A stretch of DNA of 64,000 nt, from assembly GCA_037953625.1 (NCBI GenBank), contig CM075654.1:51529001-51593000 (forward strand). The letters run 5' to 3'. Position 1 is the first letter of the stretch; every line of letters starts with the position of its first letter. Position numbers and translations under genes: made by a program. Positions 10,627 through 22,252 of this stretch are shown here, piece after piece. The notes beneath the pieces were generated by a model. That model was not told where the DNA came from. It worked only from the letters and a program-made list of their open reading frames with translations, and searched no databases. This DNA comes from Crotalaria pallida (lineage: Eukaryota; Streptophyta; Magnoliopsida; Fabales; Fabaceae).

Positions 10627-11204
10627 CTCCCTCCGGCTCGAATTATAAGCAAATCTAACCACTTTTACAATTATTAACGAGGTTACTTGATTGTATTTAA
10701 TTTTCTCAAATTTATAAAAAAAGAGCTATTTTTGGAAAGTAGTAATTGAAATGAAAAAGAAATTAATTAAGATTACAATTTTATAAGCATGTTTTAGAAA
10801 AGTGACACTGGGAATGAAACAAAATTTAATAAAATTAGTTAGTTTTGCTGATATTTTAAACCAAAGGTACTCCCTCCGTTTCACTTTAAGTGTCTTTTTA
10901 ACATCAAAATTTTGTTTCAAAATAAGTGTCTTTCTACCAAATCTAGGCAACATTTAATACTGTTTTTTCTTATTTACCCTTACATTTAATGTTGTTTTAG
11001 TTTTGAAATTTGTAATACTAGTAATGATGCATTGATAAAATAAAAATATTAAATAGGGGTATTTTTGACAAAATACACATAAAACTTACAATAATCATCA
11101 TAATCAACACTTTCTTAATCTATGTGCAAAAGTCCAAAAAGACACCTAAAGTGAATCGGAGGGAGTAATATGTTTTTTTTGCTTATAATTCAAGCCGGAG
11201 GGAG
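10627..11204. mobile_element. Stowaway-like MITE carrying a second MITE
   Basis: The outer ends CTCCCTCCGGCTCGAATTATA and TATAATTCAAGCCGGAGGGAG are flanked by TA (10625-10626, 11205-11206). The 8100-8346 element is the same subfamily without an insert. The inner element occupies 10870-11165. Confidence 0.7.
10870..11165. mobile_element. Stowaway-like MITE nested in another MITE
   Basis: TA-flanked (10868-10869, 11166-11167). The left end CTCCCTCCGTTTCACTTTAAG and the right end CTAAAGTGAATCGGAGGGAG form the terminal inverted repeat. Its insertion splits the outer MITE, giving relative age: the inner one is younger. Confidence 0.75.
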
Positions 11205-11216
11205 TAGATGTTATTA

Positions 11217-11490
11217 CCTCCGTCCCTAATTATAAGGCCCTCTTGTGAGATTTTACTTTTCATTAAGAAAGTGAAATAATTTAGTTAATTTTGATATATA
11301 TTTTCAAAATCACCCCTTTTAAAAATATTGAGAATCTAAAAAGTGTTAAATAAACAGGGATATTTGTGGAAAAAAATAATTAATTCTCATTGAAAATTGG
11401 TAAAGAGCTTTATAAATAGGAACAAAATAAAAGTGTCAAGAGGACATTAAAAAAGTGTCAAGAGGACATTATATTAGTTACAGAAAATAG
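11217..11490. mobile_element. Stowaway-like MITE, right end eroded
   Basis: It starts CCTCCGTCCCTAATTATAAGG after TA. The interior is like the other MITEs here ('gaatctaaaaagtgttaaata', 'tttataaataggaacaaa'). A 20-base phrase (gtgtcaagaggacatta) is repeated near the right end, and the terminal repeat there is not clear. Confidence 0.45.
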
Positions 11491-11499
11491 TACTCGTTG

Positions 11500-12817
11500 A
11501 AGTTGTTTACTTTCACAAAGATGTGGGAAAAAAACTTTTTCAATTGGGTTTTTCAAATGCACAATACCAACTGTCATTATCTATGACACCAACAGCTCTG
11601 CTACAACCTGTTCGAAAGCTGGGGATGGTCACTGTGAAACCATCAATCTGTATATCGAGAAGCGTTACTTGTCATAGTCTTGGTTCGTAACCAGGCTATT
11701 GGTAGCACCTCCAGCAGGGTTTCTAAACCCGATCGCCACTTGCCTCAGGAACTTATGTTTGGTTCATCACCGGTGGGGAAAAGGGCAGTTCGCCACTTTT
11801 GCACGAACGTGATGTAATTGGCAACCTGGTCGTGAGCTCATGGAGGAGAGAGAAATAACAATAAAAAAAAATAACTGCCTTTTTTTTTTGCATTTCAAAT
11901 TTAATAAATTAAAAAATATATCCTATGTATTTTTATTTTCACATATATATATTTTTTTGTCATTTGGACTTAATTTTTTTTAATCTGTGCTCTCTGACAG
12001 AGGTTAAAATTTTTTCCTTGTTTTCAAATGTACTCAATTGAAAAATATTCTATGTGTATTCTTTTTCGCTGATATGCAATAGTTTTTATGATTTGGATTA
12101 ATTTTTTTTTACTCTCTGCTATGAAAAAACTATATTGAGTAAACGTTGTATTCAAAATTGACATATTCTAATAAATTTGTATACTAACATGTGTAAATAA
12201 ATATTTTGAGTAAATATGTGTTAAAAAAATTTAAAATGAAGTTAGTTTTTTTAACTACAAAAAAATATGGGTACAAAAAATGGTTAGTTGATTATGATTA
12301 TATTTATTATAAAATATTATGAGTGTGAGATAGTAGTGGGACCCATTTATGAACGAAAAGTGGGTTCATGGGTGGAGTGAAAATGTAGTTGAGGTTCTTA
12401 GAGGTTCATAAAGTATGGAAAAATGTAAAGAATACTAAAATAATGTGTGGGGTCCATTTAAGAACGAAAAATTGGTTCACTGGTAGAGATGCTCAATTGT
12501 AAAAAAATTTAACAAAAGGAAAACAATGTACTCTTTACTGTAGCTAATATTGGAATTACACCCAACCGGTCTCAATTATATAAAAAATAATTGTGGTCTC
12601 AATTATATTTAAGCCTTACTATAATTTTTGGCAACATTTTAGCATCAAAGGATCACTGTGGCAACACACTTTAAATTTGATTAATGAAAATTTCACATAA
12701 TAGGAAAGTAAATATGTACGTAAAAGAACCAATGTGAAATGAAACCAGACGAGTGAACTACCTGTTACGAATTCAAGTTATCTCAAAGCTTCCCACTACC
12801 AAGAGACACACATATAC
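11500..12817. other. Intergenic with one GC-richer island
   Basis: From about 11575 to 11835 the composition is balanced and one frame is open for long stretches (for example around CETINLYIEKRYL and LVAPPAGFLNPIATC), broken by a TAG near 11677 and a TGA near 11811. It looks like a decayed exon of something I do not recognise. The remainder to 12817 is AT-rich with no gene seen. Confidence 0.4.
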
Positions 12818-15272
12818 ATGAACGAATGCAATAGCTCTGTTTCGCGCACAACTCCCAAGCATCACAGTGATGCGTCGTTTCAGTGTGACAGGGTGCAGAG
12901 TTTACGCGGCATTGGAAAGGTAACTTCCATTATAAAAAAAAAACTAAAAGAAAATGTAACTTCCATCGGTAGTGTATGAACCATTCATTACTAACATTGA
13001 ATGTTGTTTTTATGTTAATGTAAATTTTTTTTATTTTGGTTCAATTTATACAATTTCGACACTTGACAAATTATTCAAACTCGAATTGTTCAGTTGCCAT
13101 GTGCTTTTAAACTCATCAACAATGAAACGAAACATACAAGTCATATTGCATATACTTGGACTAAAAAATTATTCTTATTGGACCAACTCAATATTGTAAA
13201 ATAAGGTAAAGGACCTAATGTATTATTTTTTATCAAGATTGAATTTATATGTCACTTTGCATATACTTGCTCCATTTGGTTTTTTTATTCACTGCTCCAT
13301 CCGGTACTGTTTATAAAACCCTTTCGGGGTTTTTCAATCCAAGCGAGGAGAGTGGTAAATTTTGTTAGTAGCAATGGATATGTGATAATTTTATAAACTT
13401 TTATGAATGGAACTCTAAAAAGTGTTTACTTTATGGGGGTGTTCGTGAAAAGAAGTGATTAAATGTTATTTAAAATTGAAAAGGGGTTACATAAACAGGA
13501 ACAGAGGGAGTTTTAGACAATATTTGGTCTATTACATTTGATCACAGATAATAATACACCGTTAATTATCATAATTCTATATTTTTTCAATAGAATCAAT
13601 TAAATACCAATTAATTATATATATTATTAATGTTACCCTTTATAATGCCTCCACCACCTCTTAAATATAAAGCATCCGAAAATGAAATTTTTAAGTTAAA
13701 GTTGTTCAGAATGTAAGCATTTGCTGTGTAATTTTAAAAGGGTATTGCTAACAAGGATACTTGTTCAGGTTACTACATATGCTAAAAAACTGTTGTGCCC
13801 ATGTTTACCACTGTCGAAAACATAAAAAATCACACATTAAAAAAACTTTATTTAAATTTACTCCATATATAATTTAAGGTACAAAATGAATATGTGAAGA
13901 ATGCATTGTTTTATATTTTGAGAGGAGGTAGCTCATTGGCTGACACAACAACTACTATATTTTAGTTTTATTGTTGCAACATTTTTACGGCAGCACAAAA
14001 ATAGGCGAACATCATTTGCAGAACAACGTCAAAAATCGATCGTCGCCTCCTGTGGTCCAGGGTAAGATGCCATTTAAGATGACTGACGAAAGCTTTCCAT
14101 GTTTCACAATTCACTTATGCAAGCACAATAGAGAAGATGGTACTGAGGTAAGTGGTTCCTCCAAGATTAGAATGTTTTTAACTCTACTATTTTTTTCCCT
14201 CAATACCTAATCGAATGAAGAGAGACACATTTTATAGACACCGAATAAAAACATTCAAACCAAAATAGAGGGTTGTCATAATTGAGCCATGATTATTTTA
14301 TAGAGCTGAAACAAGTAACCTAGGATATTCAACATTCGTTTATAATATGGAACCATTACAGTACAATTTGACACAGGCACGGCTGAAATTTGGGAAATTC
14401 ACTAAATGGGATCTAAATATTTTTTACACATTTGGTCAGTGAACAATTATACTTGTACTTTGTAATAATACGCAAATATTTTTAATGAGCGGTTCCATTA
14501 TGCATAAACTTCCAGCTGATATTGTACAGAAATTCAGCGGTGCAGTGCCGAACCATATGATCATCGAAATACCAAGCGGTCAGAGATGGATTGTGCAACT
14601 CCTCGAATCAAACAGTAATGTTTTGCTGAATACTGGGTGGAACAAATTTCTGAATGAATTGTATTTGAATAACAACGCATCTTTGTTTTTTCAACTTAAT
14701 GTGAATTCAATATTCATTGTCACTGCTTACTTGGCTGCGACATACGATGAAGTGGAACTGGGCAAGGCGCCAACGGGTAAGTTTGAATAAAATTTTGTTG
14801 TTAAATTGTTAGCAATTCAAGATGATAAATGTCAAATAATGAACCATAATGCCCTAATTCAGAGTCCTCCAAAAGACCCGTTGCATTCAGATTAACAATA
14901 AGGGATTACATGATTCAAGCCGACTCACTGGTAGGTAATACTATTCCTTGTTTATTTATGATGCAAGGTTAAAAATCACAATTACAATGACTAACTTTAT
15001 TTACTTCTTTGAAAAACCAACAGCCATTTCCTAGATTCACTATTCAGAACTATCTGGGGGATGAGGAGGAACGTCAAACTGTCATAGCACTGGGAAGCAA
15101 ATCCAAATGTGTCACTATGTGTACCGACCCAAGGAAGTCTACTTGCTTCCTGACGGGTGGATGGAAGGATTTTGCAATTGAAAATGCCATTGGAGACAAT
15201 CAAGAATGCGAAATTGAAGTGTTTCAAACCCACAATGAAATGCTCGTGCTATGTTTAGTACTATTGCCCTAG
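12818..15272 (+). CDS. B3-domain protein B3-D, two B3-like regions, five exons
   Basis: Predicted exons are 12818-12919 (MNECNSSVSR...), 14022-14147, 14530-14776, 14863-14930 and 15024-15272. Donors are AAAG/GTAACT, GAG/GTAAGT, ACGG/GTAAGT and CTG/GTAGGT. Phases are 0, 0, 1, 0 and all join. Exon 2 starts a B3 region (FPCFTIHLCKHNRED) that continues in exon 3 (MIIEIPSGQRWIVQLLE, NTGWNKFLNELYLN). Exon 4 encodes a linker-like RPVAFRLTIRDYM. Exon 5 gives the second B3 region (FPRFTIQNYLGDEEERQ, CFLTGGWKDFAIENAIGDNQ), ending abruptly after EIEVFQTHNEMLVL. The exon 3 acceptor is the weak point: the in-phase AG at 14528-14529 removes an upstream open segment (MHKLPADIVQ, from 14500) that itself looks like B3. 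Alternatively translation starts at 14485. Intron 1 carries a MITE. Nuclear DNA binding is inferred from family only. Confidence 0.6.
13295..13510. mobile_element. Stowaway-like MITE in B3-D intron 1
   Basis: The left end CTCCATCCGGTACTGTTTATA pairs with the right end TAAACAGGAACAGAGGGAG. About 216 bp, non-coding. It sits within the predicted first intron of B3-D. Confidence 0.6.
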
Positions 15273-16286
15273 GTTTAATACTTGGCAAACCACATGTGAT
15301 CCGGGTCAAACTAACCATCATGATTAATGTTCCACACATTTCATTATCTGCCCTAGTATGAAAATTGGCATATAAAGCTGAAACTAACTTTATGTTTATG
15401 TCGATCATGCGCCCTGCCTAACTAAACCTGTTTACAGTTTCACAATGTCTTTTTATCTATTCATATCTTGACTAAAAAGTTAAAAAACCATTAAAAAATA
15501 AAAAAAAAAACCTTAGATCTACACTTAGAATTTAAATGGCAAATGTAAGAGTAGAAAACTAAAAGCAAACAAACTATATAAGTGGCTAAGACTACAACTT
15601 TCTATATAAAGTAAGACTTACGATAACATCACAAACGATGAAACATTATGAAAATAGATCTTTTTTTTAACAAATATAAAATTGTGCACTTCGTAAAGAT
15701 ATTGAAAAGGTAAAAACCAAACAACATGTTTAGCCACTTAAAAATTTTTATAGATTTGAGCACTTCCTCTCTTTACTATTTTTAAACATTTAAAAATGGC
15801 ACATTACCTTGTATATATAACATTTCTCAACTCTTACAATTGGCATGATAATCGGGAAAAGAGATATTCAACAAAAACATTATGTATTTTAGTATGAGCA
15901 AATAAGCATTCTTCATGGTAATGTTTTTCGAAGGGGTATAGGAATAAAAAAACTAATAACAGGAAAAAAAATATAAATAGAGGAACAATGGAATAATAGA
16001 AAATAAATAAAACAAAACAAGAAGAATATGTAAGATGGAGACAGGAAAATATAGCATTTGAATGGAAAAAATACGAACGCCGAAGGAGAAGGAGTGTTAA
16101 AAAGAAGGGGAAACGAATGAGCTGATTTCCCTCACTGTGTTTATAAGCTTCACTTGGAAGCTAAAAAGATCCAATAATTTTAACATTCTCACGAAAGTTT
16201 ACCCGAAGTCAAGAGAGTCATTTTTTAGACGACTTTTTTATTTAGAAAATATAAAAAAAAAACAAAAACTGTAACCTTACTTATTA
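15273..16286. other. Intergenic, no gene seen
   Basis: 3' flank of B3-D and AT-rich sequence. Open frames overlapping 15139-15408 on the minus strand are shadows of B3-D exon 5. A 16060-16110 patch is slightly GC-richer but has no recognised product. Confidence 0.4.
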
Positions 16287-16573
16287 CTCCATCCGTTCGT
16301 AGTTATCTGTCGCTTTTTGGAGATATTTTTTGTTTATTTTTTATCCGTCGTATTGAGTATTTCAAGAGTGTAATCAATGCTATTTTTCATATTTGCCCTT
16401 ATTTAATATGACTTCATTTATGTTATTAGTGGAGAAAATTCAATGATTGTATAAAGAGACATGATATATTGCGAAAAAACTTTATTAATGTATTGGGAAT
16501 ATGTGTAATGTTTTAGATTTCTTAAATGGTTTGTTTTGTTTGAAATATGAGAAATAAATAGGAACAGAGGAAG
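16287..16573. mobile_element. Stowaway-like MITE upstream of the GRF gene
   Basis: TA-flanked. The left end CTCCATCCGTTCGTAGTTATC pairs loosely with the right end AAATAAATAGGAACAGAGGAAG. About 287 bp. It lies about 300 bp upstream of the GRF gene start. Confidence 0.6.
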
Positions 16574-16609
16574 TATGTAGATGTAGAAATTTGAATACTA
16601 TTTGAATGT

Positions 16610-16634
16610 CCTTATTATTATTATTATTATTATC
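16610..16634. repeat. (TTA)n microsatellite
   Basis: About eight TTA units in the leader region of the GRF zinc-finger gene. Polymorphic length is expected. Confidence 0.7.
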
Positions 16635-16888
16635 ATCCATTGCTCCTATTACATAATGGATATTTACAACAAATCTCACTTTACTCTTCCTGCACTTCAT
16701 CTTACCCTTCGCCGTAACCCTACCAGATTCGTCGTTTCCCCCACCCGTAACCACTCTGATTCAACTCCTTCCGAACGAGTTATTGCTTACACGGAAATAC
16801 AATTAGTAAGGAGAAATAAATTTTCCGTCAACAAACGACCCGATTACCCTTCTTCCTTCGTCTACATCTCGATTAGGTCACACTTGAT

Positions 16889-17320
16889 ATGGCTGCCTCT
16901 TCGTCTGCAACATCTGGAAATAGGGCATGCGGTCTTTGTGGAAGTCTGCCGATTTTGAAGATTTCGAGAACAGAAAAGAACCCTAACAGAGTTTTTTTGG
17001 AGATGTCCGAGATGGGAGGTACGATAATAAAAAAAAATAAATTGGTTCCTTAAAACACACCTTCTGATACAAATTGTTTTGTTTAAGCGTAGGACGATCC
17101 CAGAGGGCATTATTTCAAATGGGCCGATGACGATAACACTGTATCAACCGAAGATGCTGCTGATGGAAGGAACCGTGTTCGTGATGAGTTCTGGAGGATT
17201 AAGTGCTCACAACTGGAATTAAAGCTGACGAAGCATAGGAAAAAAACACAGAAGCTGATTTATCTCATCGCTATTGTGGCGATTCTTGCATATGGATCCT
17301 TGTACATATGTATGTTCTAA
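16889..17320 (+). pseudogene. GRF zinc-finger protein with C-terminal membrane segment, frameshifted in exon 1
   Basis: Two exons, 16889-17018 and 17093-17320, with a GT-AG intron between. Exon 1 encodes MAASSSATSGN, then RACGLCG and NPNR, the start of a GRF-type zinc finger. A run of seven T at 16992-16998 shifts the frame. With one T fewer, the following codons read FWRCPRWE and exon 2 continues in phase with DDPRGHYFKWADD, completing the C-x2-C...RCP...FKW GRF signature. As given, translation leaves the frame and stops early in exon 2 (TGA near 17131). Exon 2 then encodes a charged, coiled-coil-like helix (DEFWRIKCSQLELKLTKHRKK) and a hydrophobic C-terminal segment (LIYLIAIVAILAYGSLYICMF). 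Small plant proteins of this layout are common; their role is unknown. It may be a true pseudogene or an assembly error in a homopolymer. Confidence 0.7.
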
Positions 17321-19644
17321 TGTCGTTGACTTCATGTTACCAACAATCAGAAACTATGGAATTTTAAAGCTGTTATCAACGTATGTAATTGTAGCTGCTA
17401 TCTCATTACAAAGGACATCCTACGATTTTGAATGAATCTGTTTTCCTCCAGAAAGTTCTTTTTATTCCGTAACAGTTTTAACCTAAGAATGTGTCGCTGT
17501 ATACGATATCATTTCGTTGTTATAAACAAACTGAAATCAAGTAACTTTTACCAAAATTTCCCTCGCATATGGTCACATTTCTAACAAATCCGGAAATCGG
17601 TGCTTACGAATCTCACCCATTTTACGAAATTCGTATCTCCCAACAAATATTTTCGATCACCAATAATGTCTCCCTATTTGAACATGCCCCCATTCAAAAA
17701 TTCAAAAAATCCTTAAATCAGATAATCCTTCGCACCAACGATGGTTTCAGCAGGAAAGGAATCTCCACTAAGCTACATGGCACACGCAAATACAATTTCC
17801 GTAGTACGGTTGAGGTTGTTGCAAATAGAAACGAAGGCCACTTGCATTACAGATTGCACAACAACTGTCATAAATAACAGCTACTTATCGAAATATCGCC
17901 AAAATTCCATTGGCCAGCCATCCATGTGAAAACATGGATCTAAATACATTCAATTTCACTACTGTCAGTTCCGCTATGAATTGCTGGAACTGGCAGGCAG
18001 TTGTCGTTGCGGTTGCTAGTTAATTATGTAAAATTTGGTATTTTATGGATTCTGTGATATGTATTATATAGTAAACGTGGGTAGCTTTTGTGTAGTTGGC
18101 ATTAGGGACATGGTTAAATTTAAATACGGTATTGGTATTGAGCCTAAGCTGAAAAACAATGGTTTTCACATTTGATAAGTCCTGTAATGATGTTTCATCT
18201 TCTATCGCCTATTCGTGATTCAACACGCTTGTAGATGCTTACTCCTTTGTATACGAGTTAAAACCTGAATCCTATATTGTATATGTATTGGCTTTTACAA
18301 ATACAAGGAATTTTATTTACGACATCATAACTTACTTTACATTAAAAACATTTCATGTTCGAATGTTTAGGAATTATTCAATTGGTGGCGATCTACAAGG
18401 TTGTTACGATTTGTATCGGACAACAATTTCGTTCTAATTTGAAATTCATTGAAAAAAATACACAACACATAATACGTGGTTGGTTACTTTGTAGCTATAC
18501 ACGCATAAACTACTTGGTAACCGAAAGCGGATGTTTACCCATCTTATCCACTATAAATTTGATTCAGTGATTCTGCGAAACTCTACACACAACATCATTG
18601 ATTTTCATTTCTTAAGTACTTAAGTACGCTAAAACGTTGCAAAGGTGAAACGACGCATCAATCAAATACTTTCACCCAGTCGTGTGTGCTGAATGCCTTG
18701 CAAACATTGTTATGCAATTAAACCCATAGACAGGCTTGTTTAAACGCAAACGTGCGAAATCATCATCAAATCATCGGACAAACATTCGGCATTATCACAC
18801 AACAATACTCCAACTTGTGCACCACCGTGTCTTTGAAACTACTGGTTTTCAGTGGGCCTATTAATCTTTGCCTATTTTTCCACAATTGGTTAACCCAAAG
18901 AAATTATCGATAAATTCAATGACAACATGACAAGCATAAGAACTGTATAGTTCATGCGGGTTGTACATCATCTCCATGAAACAGTTATTGCTGGCGAGGT
19001 GATTGCGTTCGCATTTAACACTTAACTCATAACTTTAAATACAACCCTGCGAACAGGCTTTTTTTTTCCCACAAAAAAACAGGGGTAATACCTGGTGCGA
19101 TTGTGTAATTTACGTCTGAAGTTCCTAAATCACAACAACATTTAAAACTCCATCCATAATATTTTAAATCCACACACAAGCTACCTAGCCACTGCATACA
19201 AGTTCTCCTTGACAATAACCACACGGAGTTACTAACTAATTAAAATACATTTACAATCACACCAACAACTAATATACGAATCGAACCACCATAATTTAAA
19301 ATCCCTGCTACCCAACCACCACTTACACGTTAACTTCAAAATACTCAAACTGAGCTACATACTAATTATAATACAGATACAAACACTTCATAAGGAGTAA
19401 CACAAACAACTTCGAAGGTAGCATACTACTTCAATGCCTCAATGCCTCGTATCGTATACGGAAGAATGCTAAATCCGTTTTTTTCTTTACATCAACCTGC
19501 TCACGTTTGCCCTGTAGTTTACAAAATAAATAACCAACTTTTGTTAATAACAGCAAATGGTCTATATCTACAGCGTACTCAAGTCAAAATAATGCAAAGG
19601 GTAAAATATTATTACCACAAACAAAAAATATAATTCTTACACAT
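17321..19644. other. Intergenic, no confident gene
   Basis: 3' flank of the GRF gene followed by AT-rich DNA. Two overlapping open frames at 17569-17877 and 17741-17929 and a 30-codon frame at 17934-18023 have slightly coding-like composition but no recognised domain or joined exons. 18640-19640 is the 3' flank of B3-E on the other strand. Confidence 0.4.
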
Positions 19645-20612
19645 TTACTTACGGAAAAAATATATCCTTCTTGGATGAGCATGAGCGACAACAAGTTTGA
19701 ATGTACTGCCAGCTACAATGTGGAAGACTACACAGAAATCAAACCAAAACCACGTCAGATATGCTTCATTGGGATTCCGTATTGATCTTACTAATTCCAC
19801 TGGATGTTCTACATTATCTTCATCGACAAGGTAATGTTCACCGGACGACAATGGCAACGCAGCAGCAACAAATGACTCAAGAAGTGGCTATTTATGTAAC
19901 ACAAAATGAACATCTTAGGTCATAAATGTTTACAATATATCGGTGACGAGATAACATAAGCACATGTATTGAAAACGCACCAATATTGATCTTTCCGCCT
20001 GGTTTCGATTTACTGTGATTTCAACCTCACAATCAAACTGAAACGTTTGACCTATACCACGGAATATCAGTTATATCAAACCTAAATTAAAAAAAAATAA
20101 AATTTATTATGCATAAAATTCTCAGCAACCATGGCAGAACTACTTACCAGCACTGCGGCACCACCGACATTTGCATATTGGGTGTAAAAACGTGTCTGTA
20201 TATTGTTGTTGATACTGTATTTCATCTCCATTATCGTAGATTACAATCTTGAAAGTGTCACTTCTTATAGGCCTTAGGTTAATGAGATGCCTGGAGTTTG
20301 TCAAATTATAAAACTCCATTATGTTATCTAATCCATCGGTAATAGCTAACTTTCCACCTGCACGCAGTTGTTGAATCCTGATCTCATGTGTATTTCCTAC
20401 AGCGTCTATCACGTTCCATTTTTTGCACCTAACATACCCAAGCATTTGACAAACTTCATCTTTCAGGGTGACATCTCCCTGAACACACAAGAAACATAAC
20501 ATATCGTTCACGACTACCCACGAAATTCCGAAGGATAATAAAATTTCATAATGAACATTATCTTACGCTTGCTTACCTCCCACAGTTTATATCCGAACGA
20601 GATCACAGACAT
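19645..20612 (-). CDS. B3-domain protein B3-E, two B3-like regions, four exons
   Basis: Predicted exons on the minus strand are 20612-20577 (MSVISFGYKLWE), 20478-20148, 20051-19999 and 19887-19645. Exon 2 (331 nt) gives GDVTLKDEVCQMLGYVRCKKW, HEIRIQQL, LAITDGLDNIMEFYNLT, FKIVIYDNGDEI and the Cys cluster CKCRWC. Exon 3 is 53 nt (FDCEVEITVNRNQ). Exon 4 is a second B3 region (PLLESFVAAALP ... FCVVFHIVAGSTFKLVV ... RRIYFFRK). Lengths, phases and residue pattern parallel B3-C exon by exon. The intron after exon 3 starts GC (CAG/GCGGAA) rather than GT, a rare but known donor class. The stop overlaps a perfect donor (C/GTAAGT at about 19650), so an additional downstream exon is possible. The upstream region holds the AACGACGNCGTTT cluster at 21135-21316. 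Function is inferred only from the family. Confidence 0.65.
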
Positions 20613-21134
20613 ACTGAAAACCTCGACTTCACACTACTATTTCTGCACGAAAACTTTAAGCTAATTACAAAAAGACTACAAACACCGTAAAAAAGGGATA
20701 AATTGCAATCTATCAACTTTTAATTTCATTATACATTTGCCTCATTATTGTTGCTTCAACATAAACATTCTATTGGCGCCATCAAATAACGTTTATTCAA
20801 ACCAACCAACGCATGTTGCAATTACTAACTTCATATGTCATCGAATATTCACTCAACAACTCTCCTCTAACCTATAACAACAGTGCAGTAACCATAACAT
20901 GATGACCACACCAACGGAGTCGATCCTCTGAATCAAATCCAGAAATTAAGGACATCTAATAAAACAAAATAACCGTAAGATTTACCAAAGGTTGCACAGA
21001 TATGGGTCGAAAGCCATAAATTACCTGCCTTGAAAGCGGATCAAGCGATGAGAGCAGCAACTGGGGACAAACAATCAGCAACTTCCAACAAAAAGTAGAT
21101 GGAACCCTAAATCATATTCATCGCAATACAACAT

Positions 21135-21316
21135 AAAAATGACGTTGTTTTAAGTATTTGTCAAATGACGCCGTCTCCATTGTTCACAAAACGACGACGT
21201 TTTAAATTCCCTAACATAACGATGTCGTTTTAAAACGACCCCTTTCAGAAAAACTCGTCAAACGACACCGTTTTTATAACCCCCTCATTGAAACTTCGAA
21301 AACGTTGTCGTTTGCA
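21135..21316. promoter_or_regulatory. Cluster of AACGACGNCGTTT-like motifs
   Basis: Six near-palindromic copies lie within 180 bases: atgacgttgtttt (21140), atgacgccgt (21165), aaaacgacgacgtttt (21188), aacgatgtcgttt (21218), aaacgacaccgttt (21260) and aaaacgttgtcgttt (21299). They lie about 520-700 bases upstream of the B3-E start codon. Motifs of this sort recur near plant promoters. No binding factor is assigned here. Confidence 0.5.
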
Positions 21317-21649
21317 TAAACCCCTCTCTGCAATTGAACCAAGACTGGTCAACAGCTCCACATGGCACGAATCGGGACGTCAATGCCACGATGGTTGACG
21401 TATCGACGATCCAGATTTCACATGCACTAGTGCATGTTTTGCTTTTTATGCACTGCAGATCATCCCAATATTGATAATGTTGGTGATAAAGGAAATTTTG
21501 AGACGAATTTGGAAGAAGTTGCTGCATTGTTGAATTAGTTCTTGGATTTTTCTAGTGCATTTACAGAGGTAATCATCATTATTATTATATGTTGTTCAAT
21601 CAACCTTGTATTAGTGTTTAAATATTTGTTTTAATTGATGTTTTCTAAA

Positions 21650-22165
21650 TATATAGGTTTTCCTTCTTGGGATGAATTACTGGGTTGATGTCAACAAATT
21701 AGAACCATTCCATGTATCCCATAGCACATTGCCCAAGGATGATGGTACGATGACAACCAATGGCATCCTTTTTATGGACATTCCATTCTAGGAACATTTG
21801 ATCCACGTCAACTGGTCTTAGCATGTTATTTTTCAAGTCTTGAGATGAGCACGAGATGCTTAATAAGTAGCCAAACTGTCTAATCATCCTCTCTGTCAAA
21901 TGTAATTACATTATAACAAACAATGTCAGAGTTTTAAAATAATAACTTGTTTATTATCCAAAAGTAAATAATAAACAATACAATAAGTTCATTACCCGCA
22001 TCAAACAAACGAGGTCAAACAACTGCTTAGTCTTATTCCTACTGACTTTGCGAAGTTGGTTATATAAATATGCAAAGGCAGATGCACCTAATGTAATGGC
22101 CTTGCATCATGAACATCACGAAAAAGCTCCAAAAGTTGGACACCAATGATTTTGAATCTCTTATA
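21650..22165 (-). pseudogene. Plant mobile domain (MAIN-like) remnant
   Basis: On the minus strand one frame reads RPLHLGASAFAYLYNQLRKVS from about 22115-22050. Further on, ERMIRQFGYLLSIS, RPVDVDQMFLEWNVHKKD and GYMEWF lie between 21899 and 21699. The order (HLGAS-LAHLY-L block, then RxxRQFGY, then MxWF) follows the plant mobile domain of MAIN-like and MULE-associated proteins. Stop codons and missing segments between the blocks make it a decayed copy. It could derive from a captured host gene or from a Mutator-like element; no terminal inverted repeats were found around it. Confidence 0.5.
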
Positions 22166-22252
22166 TGAGAGAAGACATATATCCACTGTTTCGGACCTGT
22201 CGCGAGCTAAGGACACTTACCTTACATGATGACCTTCAAAAACCTACTATGA

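Noticed and set aside
17569..18023. Open frames after the GRF gene, including a 30-codon frame at 17934
   Set aside because: No domain, no convincing splice joins and no shared frame between the pieces; kept only as intergenic.
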